Shown: positions 18,717 through 27,446, counted from the first letter of the stretch. The stretch is DNA of 37,301 nt from Cyanomargarita calcarea GSE-NOS-MK-12-04C (GCA_019359595.1 JAHHGZ010000058.1:1-37301); one strand, 5' to 3'. Made by a program: numbers and translations. Notes: generated by a model not told the origin, from the letters alone.

Positions 18717-18798
18717 GAGATAGCTCAAATGCAGCATCAATTTTTTGACCAGAAGTAACCCATCAATAATCTTCCCACAGTACAGGAAGCACTATTAG

Positions 18799-19515
18799 TC
18801 ACAGTTGTTCTGGATCGATTCCTCTTTCTTGCAACCGTGCTAATAAATCTTGATAGCGCTGTCGTTCCTCTTTTAGTTGCAGGAGTGCAGCTTCTTTTTG
18901 TTGACGTTCTTCCTCAGCACGTTGACGTTCTTGTTCTCGTAGTTGATCCAGTTCTACTGAGGTGAGAAACTTTCTCCCATCAGGACGATAAATTTCTAGA
19001 GTACCTACCTTCACCTCAAACCCTATACCCAATTGTGGACTAACCCACCCATTTATTTCTTCAATAACCTCTAAGTCATCTCCAGAGCGCAACCAACCAT
19101 TTAAGTCCACTTTCTCTGGATCGTAGATGTAATATTCCTCCACTCCATAACGTTCATAAAAGCTGAATTTTTTTGCCATTTCTTTCAGCCTATTACCAGG
19201 AGACAAAATTTCAAATACTATCTGAGGGGGAATGTTTTCTTCTTGCCATTGCCTGTAGGAACCGCGTTTTCCTTTTGGTCTACCAAATGCGACCATCACA
19301 TCCGGGGCTTGACGAATCTTATTATCGCCTTGAAGGGGATACCACAATAAATCACCAGCGATAAATACATCAGCTTGTGATGCGAACAAGATTTCTAAAT
19401 TTTCTTTAATAGTAACAATCCAATAGAACTGTTCTGTGTTATCTGACATTGGTTGACCGTCGCTGTCAGGGTAGATGATATCTAAGGCGCTCTCAGGCTG
19501 TAGTTGTTGTACCAT
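18799..19515 (-). CDS. Uma2 family protein with C-terminal coiled coil
   Basis: A Uma2/DUF820 protein of 238 residues from ATG 19515, chosen because GGAGAAC sits six bases before it and MVQQLQPE is a familiar start for this subgroup. A longer frame begins at 19575. The motifs APDVMVAFGRPKG and PPQIVFEILSPGNR supply the candidate acidic residues, then KFSFYERYGVEEYYIYDP. The last 60 residues are a charged coiled coil, LREQERQRAEEERQQKEA and similar, ending near RGIDPEQL. This C-terminal helix is a recurrent feature of one Uma2 branch. Function unknown. Confidence 0.88.
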   Translation of the reverse strand: MVQQLQPESALDIIYPDSDGQPMSDNTEQFYWIVTIKENLEILFASQADVFIAGDLLWYPLQGDNKIRQAPDVMVAFGRPKGKRGSYRQWQEENIPPQIVFEILSPGNRLKEMAKKFSFYERYGVEEYYIYDPEKVDLNGWLRSGDDLEVIEEINGWVSPQLGIGFEVKVGTLEIYRPDGRKFLTSVELDQLREQERQRAEEERQQKEAALLQLKEERQRYQDLLARLQERGIDPEQL

Positions 19516-19659
19516 AAAATGTTCTCCATATCTAAAGTCGTGGGGCTGTGGGTAAACTAATTTCACTCTACCCATCAAACACTTACACGATAAAAAACTA
19601 GAACATTAAGTCACATTTATAATAAAGGACAAAACCTCATAGCAATACCCGTGCAGCTT

Positions 19660-20229
19660 ATGAACACCATCACTCTGAATATCCCCAATTTGAGTGCAAA
19701 GGGGTTTGTTGAACTTTGCGAAGCTAACCAAAACTTGCAGCTAGAACGTGCTGCGACTGGAGAAGTCATCCTTATGCCCCCAACCTATCCTTGGACTGGC
19801 AAGAAAAATTCTGGTTTGAATGCTCAACTGTGGAATTGGAACGATCGCACAAATTTGGGCATTGTTTTTGACTCCTCAACTGGCTTCACTCTCCCCAATG
19901 GTGCTGTCAAGTCCCCGGATGTTTCGTGGGTAAGCAATCAGCAATGGGATGCTTTAACCCAAATTCAGCAACAGCAGGAGTTTTCCCCCGTAGCTCCTGA
20001 TTTTGTGGTCGAGCTACGTTCAGAAAGTGACTCCCTCAAAAAACTCAAAGAAAAAATGCAGGAATATATTGACAATGGTGTTCGTTTAGGCTGGTTGATT
20101 GACCCGAAAACCAAAACGGTAGAAATCTATCGTCAGGGATGCGATGTAGAAGTGTTGCAATCTCCTTATTCTTTATCTGGAGAGGATGTATTGCCAGGAT
20201 TTGAGTTGAATTTGAATAAGATTTGGTAA
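19660..20229 (+). CDS. Uma2 family protein, tandem copy 1
   Basis: A 189-residue Uma2 protein starting at ATG 19660 (MNTITLNIP); a GTG three codons earlier is also possible. Motifs: SPDVSWVSNQQWDAL, VAPDFVVELRSESDSL, KLKEKMQEYIDNGVRLGWLIDP and VEIYRQG. This is the canonical full-length Uma2 core with the candidate nuclease residues present. It forms a direct repeat with the next gene. The two proteins differ at 13 of 189 positions, nine of them between residues 51 and 69, where copy 1 reads SGLNAQLWNWNDRTNLGIV. Confidence 0.9.
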   Translation: MNTITLNIPNLSAKGFVELCEANQNLQLERAATGEVILMPPTYPWTGKKNSGLNAQLWNWNDRTNLGIVFDSSTGFTLPNGAVKSPDVSWVSNQQWDALTQIQQQQEFSPVAPDFVVELRSESDSLKKLKEKMQEYIDNGVRLGWLIDPKTKTVEIYRQGCDVEVLQSPYSLSGEDVLPGFELNLNKIW

Positions 20230-20271
20230 GCATTGATCGGACAAAAAACTAGAACATTAACCGTGCAGCTT

Positions 20272-20841
20272 ATGAACACCATCACTCTAAACATCCCCAA
20301 TTTGAGTGCAAAGGGGTTTGTTGAACTTTGCGAAGCTAACCAAAACTTGCAGCTAGAACGTGCTGCGACTGGAGAAGTTATCGTTATGCCCCCAACCTAT
20401 CCTTGGACAGGTAAGAAAAACTTTAGTTTAATCGGGCAACTTGACGCTTGGAATGAACGGACAGGACTAGGTATCGGTTTTGACTCCTCAACTGGCTTCA
20501 CTCTCTCCAATGGTGCTGTCAAGTCCCCGGATGTTTCGTGGGTAAGCAATCAGCAGTGGGACGCTTTGACCCAAACTCAGCAACAGCAGGAGTTTTCCCC
20601 CGTAGCTCCTGATTTTGTGGTCGAGTTACGTTCAGAAAGTGACTCCCTCAAAAAACTTCAAGAAAAAATGCAGGAATATATTGACAATGGTGTTCGTTTA
20701 GGATGGTTGATTGACCCGAAAACCAAAACGGTAGAAATCTATCGTCAGGGATGCGATGTAGAGGTGTTGCAATCTCCTTATTCTTTATCTGGAGAGGATG
20801 TATTGCCAGGGTTTGAGTTGAATTTGAATAAGATTTGGTAA
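20272..20841 (+). CDS. Uma2 family protein, tandem copy 2
   Basis: A 189-residue near-duplicate of the preceding gene. ATG 20272 is chosen to match copy 1. In-frame sequence continues upstream to 20233, but that part corresponds to the non-coding leader of copy 1. Both leaders share AAAAAACTAGAACATTAA and CCGTGCAGCTT; copy 2 lacks about 36 bases found between them in copy 1. Residues 51-69 differ strongly (FSLIGQLDAWNERTGLGIG). The rest is almost unchanged. Its stop codon directly abuts a MITE-like element at 20842. Gene conversion or separate origin of the patch is possible. Confidence 0.9.
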   Translation: MNTITLNIPNLSAKGFVELCEANQNLQLERAATGEVIVMPPTYPWTGKKNFSLIGQLDAWNERTGLGIGFDSSTGFTLSNGAVKSPDVSWVSNQQWDALTQTQQQQEFSPVAPDFVVELRSESDSLKKLQEKMQEYIDNGVRLGWLIDPKTKTVEIYRQGCDVEVLQSPYSLSGEDVLPGFELNLNKIW

Positions 20842-20953
20842 TACCAATTCTGTATGAAGATGCACATAATCAAGACCCCCCTGTAGTCCCCCCTTGGCAA
20901 GGGGGGACGGCGTAGCCGGGGGGTAATATATGCAGCTTCACAAAGAAACGGTA
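20842..20953. mobile_element. MITE-like element, copy A (short)
   Basis: The left end TACCAATTCTGTATGAAGATGC and the right end GCAGCTTCACAAAGAAACGGTA are imperfect inverted repeats, and TA occurs at both outer edges as in Tc1/mariner (IS630)-type targets. The interior holds a strong hairpin CCCCCCTT-GGC-AAGGGGGG and a GC-rich GGGGGACGGCGTAGCCGGGGGG stretch. There is no coding capacity. The same ends enclose a different interior at 31503-31682. Confidence 0.75.
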
Positions 20954-20966
20954 TAAGTAATAACCA

Positions 20967-23195
20967 TTAATTCAAAAACAACCGCTCGTGCATTCCGTTA
21001 ACTTCCTTCGCACGCATAACCAACTGTTTCCATATCTGTTGTTGTTGAACCCGATTTTCCATTTCTTTGAATTCGGGCCAAACTTCTGAGGAAACTTTGC
21101 GTAAGAAAATGCGCCATTCTAATTGTACGCCTTTGGCACGCAAGATGCGATCCACAAATTCTTCAACCATAAAATATGCATCTAAGCTTGGTTCACAAAG
21201 GATTTTCTGCAAAGATTGCTCTGATTTATCAGCCGCTTCTTTATGTAGTTTTTTCAGTGCTGTCAAGATTAACTCTTCTTGGGTTGGAAGTTTCGCATCA
21301 AGTTTTAATTCATCCATTGCCACATCAGAAAAAGGCACAGGATTCGCATCTGGTCGCAGTTTTTCCAAGTTTTCTCTAACTTGTCGCTGTATTTTTCCTG
21401 CCCAAGAAACGTTAAAATCGGAAATGCTTTGAAAGCCGAGTTTCAGGATATTGGCATTTTCTGGTAGTCTGGCTGTAATTGCTTTGAGAAATTCCGAACC
21501 TTCCCCGTCTCCTAGTTCTCCCAAACGGATTTTTAAAGCTTTTGCTACTAAAGTTTTTCGGCTTTCTAATGACATTTGCATTCCGCTATCCAAAGACAAG
21601 AAATGCTTTAAGAAATGGGTGCGGATTTCATGCAAGAATTCATTATATGCCGTGTTATATGAACCAAAAAGATTGCGACGTTCGGCAATATCTTTCACAT
21701 TAGCAGGAATTCCTGTATCCTCCCGACAGTCTGCGATCGCCTCTTTCACCCGTCCCTCAAATTCGCTATCCTTATCGTGGCGGCGATCGCTAAAATGCGT
21801 CAGTAGATTTTCTAAATCATTTGTTAATTCTTGCCAAAATTTCTCAAATAATTGTTCAAATAGTAAGTCACCGTCGCCATAATGTGCTAGTGCTTTGTCT
21901 GCCTTTTCCAACTCTATGGTAATTTGGCGTTGGATTTGCTCTAAGTGTTTTTGGCAAGCACGGGCATATTCGCTATCGATATCCTCGATTTTCTCAACCA
22001 GATAATTAAGAATTGGTTCCAAGATTTGGGTGTTTGCTTCTTGGGGATCGGAACAGTCGGCGATCGCGCAACGTTCAACTTGAATCGGTGTTTCCTTAAG
22101 TTCTGCCTGTAGTTTTTCGCACCGATAATTATTATCGCCGCCTTCGGTACCTTCTTTTGTTCTGTTGAGAACCATAAAAGAACAGCGAGATAAGGGCAAA
22201 TCTCCTAAAGCTTCTCGTGCCGTTTGATACAGCTTGATGTGTGCTTCTCCCCAGACAGCATTAGCTTCCGGTCTGCGGACAAACAGCACGAAATCCGCTT
22301 CCTGCTTGAGAGTTGAAATCAGTCGCTCTGCGTCGATCAGATTAGTATCGCCCAATCCAGGTAAATCTATTAACATAATCTTGCCGATATCCTCCGAAGG
22401 AAAAGAGCAAGATATCTCAACAGCTTTAACTGCTAAATAATTAGCAATTTTGTCACCGCTACCATCCTTAGTATCTTGAGTTACATACTCTCGAATTTCC
22501 TGCTCGCCAATCTCAATTGATGGTTTGCCTAGTAATTGGCGATATTTCTGCAAGTTGGAAAAATAATCTTTACGCAAATGTCCGTATCTTGCCTTGTCAA
22601 TTTCGCTATCACGCTTTTCAGTGGGTAAAGCTGGTGGTGGAGTTTGAGCGAACTCATCAACAGTTATGGGCAAAGAAGGCAAATCAAGATTTTGATAGTA
22701 GGGACCCAGGACATCATCGCGGAAATTATGCCAAGAATAGAAGTCCACCTTTCCTCTGGCTTCTTCTAGCCCATCTTCATGGCGAATTTTGCTGAGAGTG
22801 CCAGTACAGTATCCCTCTCCACCATCGGGAATTATAGTGCTATTAAGTCCGGTGAGACTGCGTAGCAAGCGGCTTTTACCTTGTCGGGCATAGCCAACGA
22901 CGGCGATATTTAGAGTATCACGAGTACAGCGATCGCACAGTTGTTGCATCGACACCAACAAAGCGTCAATTTTGTCCAACATGGTAAAATCAATATCGCC
23001 CAAACGTTTGGCAGATATAGAGTCTATACCACGGGCCAGAAGCTCTTCGCGGTGTTTTTTCAGATTCACAAAAGCCAATTTACGAGTTTCCAAAGAAGCC
23101 TTGTCACGTTGAATTTTGGCACTGAAAACTTTACGTTGTTTAATAATCTGATCTATACGCTGCGTTCTAGTAGGGTTTATTTGAGTGATATTCAT
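20967..23195 (-). CDS. Large dynamin-like GTPase
   Basis: A 742-residue P-loop GTPase from ATG 23195 (MNITQINPTRTQ). An upstream in-frame start at 23258 is less likely. Residues 1-95 are helical with a charged KIQRDKASLETRK segment. G1 is GYARQGKS at 101-108, a plausible G2 Thr lies in GEGYCTGTLSK, G3 is LIDLPGLGDTN, and the G4 position reads LNRTKEG rather than NKxD. The remaining 400 residues are long predicted helices, as in dynamin/BDLP stalks, without a clear transmembrane segment. No second GTPase gene is adjacent, although bacterial dynamins often occur in pairs. Possible roles include membrane remodelling or anti-phage defence; neither can be shown from sequence. Confidence 0.82.
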   Translation of the reverse strand: MNITQINPTRTQRIDQIIKQRKVFSAKIQRDKASLETRKLAFVNLKKHREELLARGIDSISAKRLGDIDFTMLDKIDALLVSMQQLCDRCTRDTLNIAVVGYARQGKSRLLRSLTGLNSTIIPDGGEGYCTGTLSKIRHEDGLEEARGKVDFYSWHNFRDDVLGPYYQNLDLPSLPITVDEFAQTPPPALPTEKRDSEIDKARYGHLRKDYFSNLQKYRQLLGKPSIEIGEQEIREYVTQDTKDGSGDKIANYLAVKAVEISCSFPSEDIGKIMLIDLPGLGDTNLIDAERLISTLKQEADFVLFVRRPEANAVWGEAHIKLYQTAREALGDLPLSRCSFMVLNRTKEGTEGGDNNYRCEKLQAELKETPIQVERCAIADCSDPQEANTQILEPILNYLVEKIEDIDSEYARACQKHLEQIQRQITIELEKADKALAHYGDGDLLFEQLFEKFWQELTNDLENLLTHFSDRRHDKDSEFEGRVKEAIADCREDTGIPANVKDIAERRNLFGSYNTAYNEFLHEIRTHFLKHFLSLDSGMQMSLESRKTLVAKALKIRLGELGDGEGSEFLKAITARLPENANILKLGFQSISDFNVSWAGKIQRQVRENLEKLRPDANPVPFSDVAMDELKLDAKLPTQEELILTALKKLHKEAADKSEQSLQKILCEPSLDAYFMVEEFVDRILRAKGVQLEWRIFLRKVSSEVWPEFKEMENRVQQQQIWKQLVMRAKEVNGMHERLFLN

Positions 23196-23605
23196 CTTGT
23201 TGCGGTATCTTTTGCTGCTAGGAAAATAGAACGGGTAGATACTGAATATGCTTGTCAAAACTAGGCTTCTGTAATGTTAGCCGATAACATTCTTGGCTGT
23301 GTATAGTGATGGACAGTTGAAATAAGGGGAGATGGGGAAGTAGTGTTATTAGGTTACATATTCAGCACGTCAATTATCTTATCCGACGACGTATTGGCTG
23401 ACGGTGTTACGCTGCACATCTCGCTTTCAAATAGAGCGTGCGCAATAGCAATTCCCTCTTCACGAATGTCAAGAGAAAAGGAGCCATCCCTCAAAGCTTG
23501 ATCGCTTTTGGTTCATGGCTGACTCGGGAGCCAGTTCGCTCTGGACTATAATCCACGCGATATACTGAGTTCAGCCACCAGGAGAACCTGCACTTTAAAC
23601 GCCCA
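23196..23605. other. Gap between GTPase and split photolyase genes
   Basis: On the plus strand a perfect TATAAT (23547-23552) lies 54 bases before the photolyase-type gene and may be its -10 element, although no TTGACA is correctly spaced. On the minus strand a frame without stops from 23512 to 23354 reads with protein-like composition (RDGSFSLDIREEGIAIAHAL), possibly the tail of a lost gene. It has no ATG and I do not recognise it. Confidence 0.35.
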
Positions 23606-24454
23606 ATGACTAAAGACCTGCAACGCGAGTTTCACAACCGCGAAGAATTGGTAGCCTACCTCCGCGAACAATTTCCGAAAGCTGCCGAACGCGACAACCA
23701 CATCAGCGAAATTGTCGGTGGACGCAAAGCTGCAAAAAAAGCACTACAAAAAGTAGACCCCGCACGCTACACAAAATCACGGAACTTCCTCACAGGTGCT
23801 GTAACTAGACTTTCACCTTACATTCGTTATGGCGTTCTTAGCTTGCGAGAAATTCGAGATTATACCCTCGATAAAGTCACTCACAAAGACGACGCAACTA
23901 AACTCATCAACGAATTAGGGTGGCGCGACTATTGGCAAAGATTATATGCCAAACTCAAAGATGATATTTGGAAAGACCAGGAAGAATATAAAACAGGCTA
24001 TATCGTTGCGGAATACGCGCCAGAATTACCTGAAGAAATTCAAGAAGGTAGCACTGGATTAGTTTGCATCGACAGTTTCAGCCGTCAATTAGTAGAAACT
24101 GGCTACCTCCACAACCATATGCGAATGTGGATGGCAGCTTATATAGTGCATTGGCGGCTCATTCGCTGGCAAGCCGGTGCAAAATGGTTTCTCGAACATC
24201 TTCTTGATGGTGACCCAGCTAGTAATAATATGTCATGGCAGTGGGTAGCTAGCACTTTTAGCCACAAACCGTATTTTTTTAACCGTGAAAATTTAGAAAG
24301 ATACACAGAAGGCGTTTATTGTAAAAAGTGTCCTCTCAAAGGTAAATGTGACTTTGAGGGAAGTTATGAAGAATTGGAGCCGAAGCTTTTTCCGGAAGCT
24401 CAGTTTAGTAAACAGGCTAATAGTCAAAGTTGGCAGAAGGGGAAGAGAAGATGA
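23606..24454 (+). CDS. FAD-binding domain of photolyase/cryptochrome, stand-alone
   Basis: A 282-residue protein corresponding only to the FAD-binding helical domain of the photolyase/cryptochrome superfamily. Recognisable segments in order: RLSPYIRYGVLSLREI, NELGWRDYWQRL, GSTGLVCIDSFSRQLVETGYLHNHMRMWMAAYIVHWRLIRW, DGDPASNNMSWQWVASTFSHKPYFF. These contain the residues that surround FAD and the W of the SWQW electron-transfer site. The N-terminal alpha/beta domain is absent and instead is encoded by the next gene. After the core comes a Cys cluster C-x2-C-x5-C (C239, C242, C248), not a standard photolyase feature and suggestive of metal binding. The stop overlaps the next start (ATGA at 24451). 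Either a light-driven DNA repair enzyme or a photoreceptor; which one is undecided. Confidence 0.9.
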   Translation: MTKDLQREFHNREELVAYLREQFPKAAERDNHISEIVGGRKAAKKALQKVDPARYTKSRNFLTGAVTRLSPYIRYGVLSLREIRDYTLDKVTHKDDATKLINELGWRDYWQRLYAKLKDDIWKDQEEYKTGYIVAEYAPELPEEIQEGSTGLVCIDSFSRQLVETGYLHNHMRMWMAAYIVHWRLIRWQAGAKWFLEHLLDGDPASNNMSWQWVASTFSHKPYFFNRENLERYTEGVYCKKCPLKGKCDFEGSYEELEPKLFPEAQFSKQANSQSWQKGKRR

Positions 24455-24867
24455 CAAAACCAATTATTTGGATACACGGTGACTGTTTGAGTCCCAACAA
24501 CCCTGCACTTCTAGAATATCCTGATGCCCCCGCCATCTGGGTGTGGGATGATGCTCTGATAGAAGAATGGCAACTAAGTTTGAAACGCATCACTTTTATT
24601 TATGAATGCTTGTTAGAGTTACCTGTGGTGATTCGTCGTGGTGATGTAGCTTCGTGTGTTGTAGATTTTGCGAAGGAACACAACAGCAATCAAGTGGTGA
24701 CGGCAGATAGTGTTAGCCCTCGATTTGATGCTATCTGCGATGAAATTGAAAAAACTCTAGATTTGGAAATATTTGAAGTAGAACCATTTTTTGAGCATGA
24801 CGGTTTTATTGACTTGAAGCGGTTCTCACGTTACTGGAAAGTTGCTGAAAAGTATGTGTTTGAGTAG
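24451..24867 (+). CDS. Stand-alone photolyase N-terminal-like alpha/beta protein
   Basis: A 138-residue Rossmann-like protein resembling the N-terminal antenna domain of photolyases: KPIIWIHGDCLSPNNPALLEYPDAPAIWVWDD matches the start where photolyases read VxWFRxDLRxxDNxAL, and HNSNQVVTADSVSPRFDAICDEIEKTL matches the strand-helix with DxxPxxxxRD. A GGAAGAG element before ATG 24451 supports this start over one at 24430. It overlaps the FAD-domain gene by four bases and is therefore coupled to it. The obvious inference is that both products assemble into a two-subunit photolyase-like complex, in the reverse gene order to the usual domain order. Low overall conservation leaves some doubt. Confidence 0.78.
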   Translation: MTKPIIWIHGDCLSPNNPALLEYPDAPAIWVWDDALIEEWQLSLKRITFIYECLLELPVVIRRGDVASCVVDFAKEHNSNQVVTADSVSPRFDAICDEIEKTLDLEIFEVEPFFEHDGFIDLKRFSRYWKVAEKYVFE

Positions 24868-25024
24868 TCCCAACTAGACAATTTCATAAGTTCGTAGCGA
24901 AATATTCAACAAAGACTCCGCGTGACTCTGCGCTTACCTTAGCGTCCCTCTGCGTTTTAAATAGCAGAAAGTAATTGAAAGCAAACAAGCGGCAACAACT
25001 AATATCTGTGGGAGTTGAAATTCC

Positions 25025-25606
25025 ATGATTATTTCAGAACAACGCTACTACTCACCGGAAGAATACTTAGAGCTAGAGGTAAATTCTGAAGAACGTCACG
25101 AATATATTGATGGTCAAATTATCCCGATGACAGGAGGAACACCCAATCACAACCAAATTGCTGGTAACTTTTATGCCGCGCTCAATTTTGCCCTCAAACG
25201 TCAACCTTACCGCGTTTTTGTCACAGACCAACGATTATGGATTCCAAATAAACGAATTCATACCTATCCTGATGTTGTGGTAGTCGCAACTCCACTGCAA
25301 TTGCAAGAAGGAAGAAAAGATACTATTACCAATCCCTTGATGATAGTTGAGGTACTTTCAAAATCTACCCAAAATTACGACCGGGCTGAAAAATTTGCGG
25401 CTTATCGCACCATTTCTAGTTTTCAGGAATATCTGCTGATTGACCAGTACACAACGCACGTTGAACAATATAGTAAAGCAGATAATAATAAATGGATTTT
25501 TTCAGAATATGAAAATTTAGATATCACAATATCTTTAGCCTCTATTCAATTTCAAATAATATTAGAGGATATTTACGGTAAAGTAGATTTTGATGCCGAT
25601 GAGTAG
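25025..25606 (+). CDS. Uma2 family (DUF820) putative endonuclease
   Basis: A 193-residue Uma2 protein of the most common cyanobacterial type: YYSPEEYLELE, RHEYIDGQIIPMTGGTPNHNQI, YPDVVVVATP, NPLMIVEVLSKSTQNYDRAEKFAAYRTISSFQEYLLID. The candidate nuclease residues (Asp of PDVVV, Glu of VEVLS and Lys of EKFAAYR) are all in place. A GGGAG element precedes the ATG. The 158-base gap before it contains a GCG-rich repeat near 24920-24957 of the type that often sits between Nostocales genes. Function unknown; one of five paralogues in the window. Confidence 0.9.
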   Translation: MIISEQRYYSPEEYLELEVNSEERHEYIDGQIIPMTGGTPNHNQIAGNFYAALNFALKRQPYRVFVTDQRLWIPNKRIHTYPDVVVVATPLQLQEGRKDTITNPLMIVEVLSKSTQNYDRAEKFAAYRTISSFQEYLLIDQYTTHVEQYSKADNNKWIFSEYENLDITISLASIQFQIILEDIYGKVDFDADE

Positions 25607-25696
25607 TTCAAATTAAACTAATGATATCTAGTGTTTTAAAAGTGAAAGATAATTTAAAATTTCGTTAGGTATAAGCATTGAGGCTGTGAACCCTAA

Positions 25697-25960
25697 GCTA
25701 AATTACGTGGGGGAGAGTTGGCAGCCCTCGTACACATGAGTCCTCATTACTTTTCCCTGTTGTTTAAACAATCTACAGGGATGACTCCACATAAATATGT
25801 GATTCGCACTCGTGTAGAACGTGCTAAAGAATTACTTTTAAAAAGCGAAATGGCGATATCAGAAATTGCCCAAAGTGTTGGTTTTGCCAGCCAAAGTCAT
25901 CTGAATTTTCACACGAAACGACTGTTGGGTGTAACTCCCAAGAGTATTCAGCAAATATGA
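25697..25960 (+). pseudogene. AraC-family regulator, C-terminal remnant
   Basis: The frame reads ELAALVHMSPHYFSLLFKQSTGMTPHKYVIRTRVERAKELL, then EIAQSVGFASQSHLNFHTKRLLGVTPKS, i.e. both helix-turn-helix units of an AraC/XylS DNA-binding domain. An in-frame TAA at 25694-25696 lies just before, and no sensor domain or earlier helix is found. HTKRLLG differs from the usual HFKRLLG. A TTG at 25718 could give an 80-residue peptide, but the truncated first helix makes function doubtful. It is most likely the tail of a lost regulator. Confidence 0.75.
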
Positions 25961-26077
25961 GATGACTTAGGCAATCAGACAAATCTGCAAAAAATCGGAC
26001 TAATTTGAAAGACACCAGCCCTTAAAATCCCTACACTAAATGCGTCTGGTTAATAGATAAATATTAGGGTCTTTTTT

Positions 26078-27262
26078 ATGGGCAGAATTGAAACTAAAAC
26101 CGAACCAATGGTGATTAACTTTGGTCCCCATCATCCCTCCATGCATGGGTGCTTTCGGATTATTGCCACCTTGGATGGAGAGGATGTTGTTGACTGCGAA
26201 CCTGTCATCGGTTATCTGCACCGGGGGATGGAAAAGATTGCGGAAAATCGGACAAATATTATGTATGTACCCTACGTTAGTCGCTGGGATTACTACGGAG
26301 GAATGTTTAATGAAGCAGTTACGGTGAATGCTGTTGAGAAACTAGCGAATATTCAAATACCCAAACGTGCCAGCTACATTCGGGTAATCATGCTGGAGCT
26401 AACTCGAATTGTCAATCATCTGCTGTGGTTAGGGCCATTTATTGGAGATATTGGCGCACAGACTCCAATATTTTACACCTTACGCGATCGCGAGTTCATT
26501 CTTGACTTATTTGAAGCTGTGACGGGCTACCGCATGGTCAATAACAATTATTTTCGCATTTCTGGGGTTGCTGCTGATTTACCCTACGGTTGGGTGGATA
26601 AATGTGAAGATTTTTGCGATTACTTTTTACCAAAGATTGATGAGTACGAGAAGTTGATTACTAATAACCCCATTTTTCGTCGTCGAGTTGAGGGAGTAGG
26701 AGTCCTCAGTCGAGAAGAAGCGATTAATTGGGGCATTTCTGGCCCAATGTTACGGGCTTCTGGGGTGAAGTGGGATTTACGAAAGGTTGACCACTACGAA
26801 TGCTATGACGATTTTGATTGGAAAGTAATTTGGGATACAGCGGGAGATTGCTTTGCTCGGTATTTGGTGCGAATTGGGGAGATGCGAGAGTCGATTAAGA
26901 TTCTTAATCAGGCACTGAAAAGTTTACCTGGCGGGGCTTATGAAAATTTGAATGCTAAACGGATGGCAGATGGTGCTAAATCTGAGTGGAATGAATTTGA
27001 TTATCAGTATATGGGTAAAAAAGTTGCACCTACCTTCAAAATCCCCAAAGGGGAACATTATGTACGGATTGAATCGGGGAGAGGAGAATTGGGAATTTAT
27101 ATTATCGGAGATGATAATATCTTCCCTTGGCGTTGGAAAATTCGCCCAGCAGATTTCAATAATTTACAAGTTCTTCCTCAATTAATCCGAGGTACAAAAG
27201 TAGCAGATATTTTTGTCATTCTGGGTAGTATTGATGTTGTGATGGGTTCAGTAGATCGTTAA
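26078..27262 (+). CDS. ndhH: NAD(P)H-quinone oxidoreductase subunit H
   Basis: NdhH, the 49-kDa-type subunit of the NDH-1 complex in the thylakoid membrane peripheral arm, used in respiration and cyclic electron flow. The 394-residue protein begins with [20 protein letters not shown] and includes [37 protein letters not shown] and the C-terminal [18 protein letters not shown], all highly conserved. Length equals the family norm. It is a single gene here, as is usual in cyanobacteria, where ndhH is separate from the ndhA-I-G-E and ndhC-K-J clusters. Confidence 0.97.
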   Translation: MGRIETKTEPMVINFGPHHPSMHGCFRIIATLDGEDVVDCEPVIGYLHRGMEKIAENRTNIMYVPYVSRWDYYGGMFNEAVTVNAVEKLANIQIPKRASYIRVIMLELTRIVNHLLWLGPFIGDIGAQTPIFYTLRDREFILDLFEAVTGYRMVNNNYFRISGVAADLPYGWVDKCEDFCDYFLPKIDEYEKLITNNPIFRRRVEGVGVLSREEAINWGISGPMLRASGVKWDLRKVDHYECYDDFDWKVIWDTAGDCFARYLVRIGEMRESIKILNQALKSLPGGAYENLNAKRMADGAKSEWNEFDYQYMGKKVAPTFKIPKGEHYVRIESGRGELGIYIIGDDNIFPWRWKIRPADFNNLQVLPQLIRGTKVADIFVILGSIDVVMGSVDR

Positions 27263-27269
27263 TCAGAAA

Positions 27270-27313
27270 AATTGACATCCTCCCCACCCTCTACGAATTA
27301 GAGAGTGGGGATT
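27270..27313 (-). mobile_element. IS200/IS605-type terminal hairpin relic
   Basis: The sequence TTGACATCCTCCCC followed by a hairpin ACCCTCTA-cgaat-TAGAGAGT and GGGGATT is the reverse complement of the right end typical of cyanobacterial IS200/IS605 TnpB elements (…GGGGAGGATGTCAA). No transposase or TnpB gene is present beside it, so only the end remains. The hairpin lacks a T-run, but it may incidentally end ndhH transcripts. Confidence 0.6.
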
Positions 27314-27446
27314 ACAATCCTCGCTTAAACTCCTCACAGTTCTATCGCTATGTCTAATCTAAGAGAGATTGAATTTCAAAGCCTAGATCACTAGAAATTC
27401 CTAAATCAAGAATGAACAATCCCCGCAAGGTAGCTATTGTCATTTT

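Noticed and set aside
23354-23512. Protein-like minus-strand frame upstream of the split photolyase
   Set aside because: No ATG, no recognised family and only 53 codons; mentioned in the gap entry but not called as a gene.
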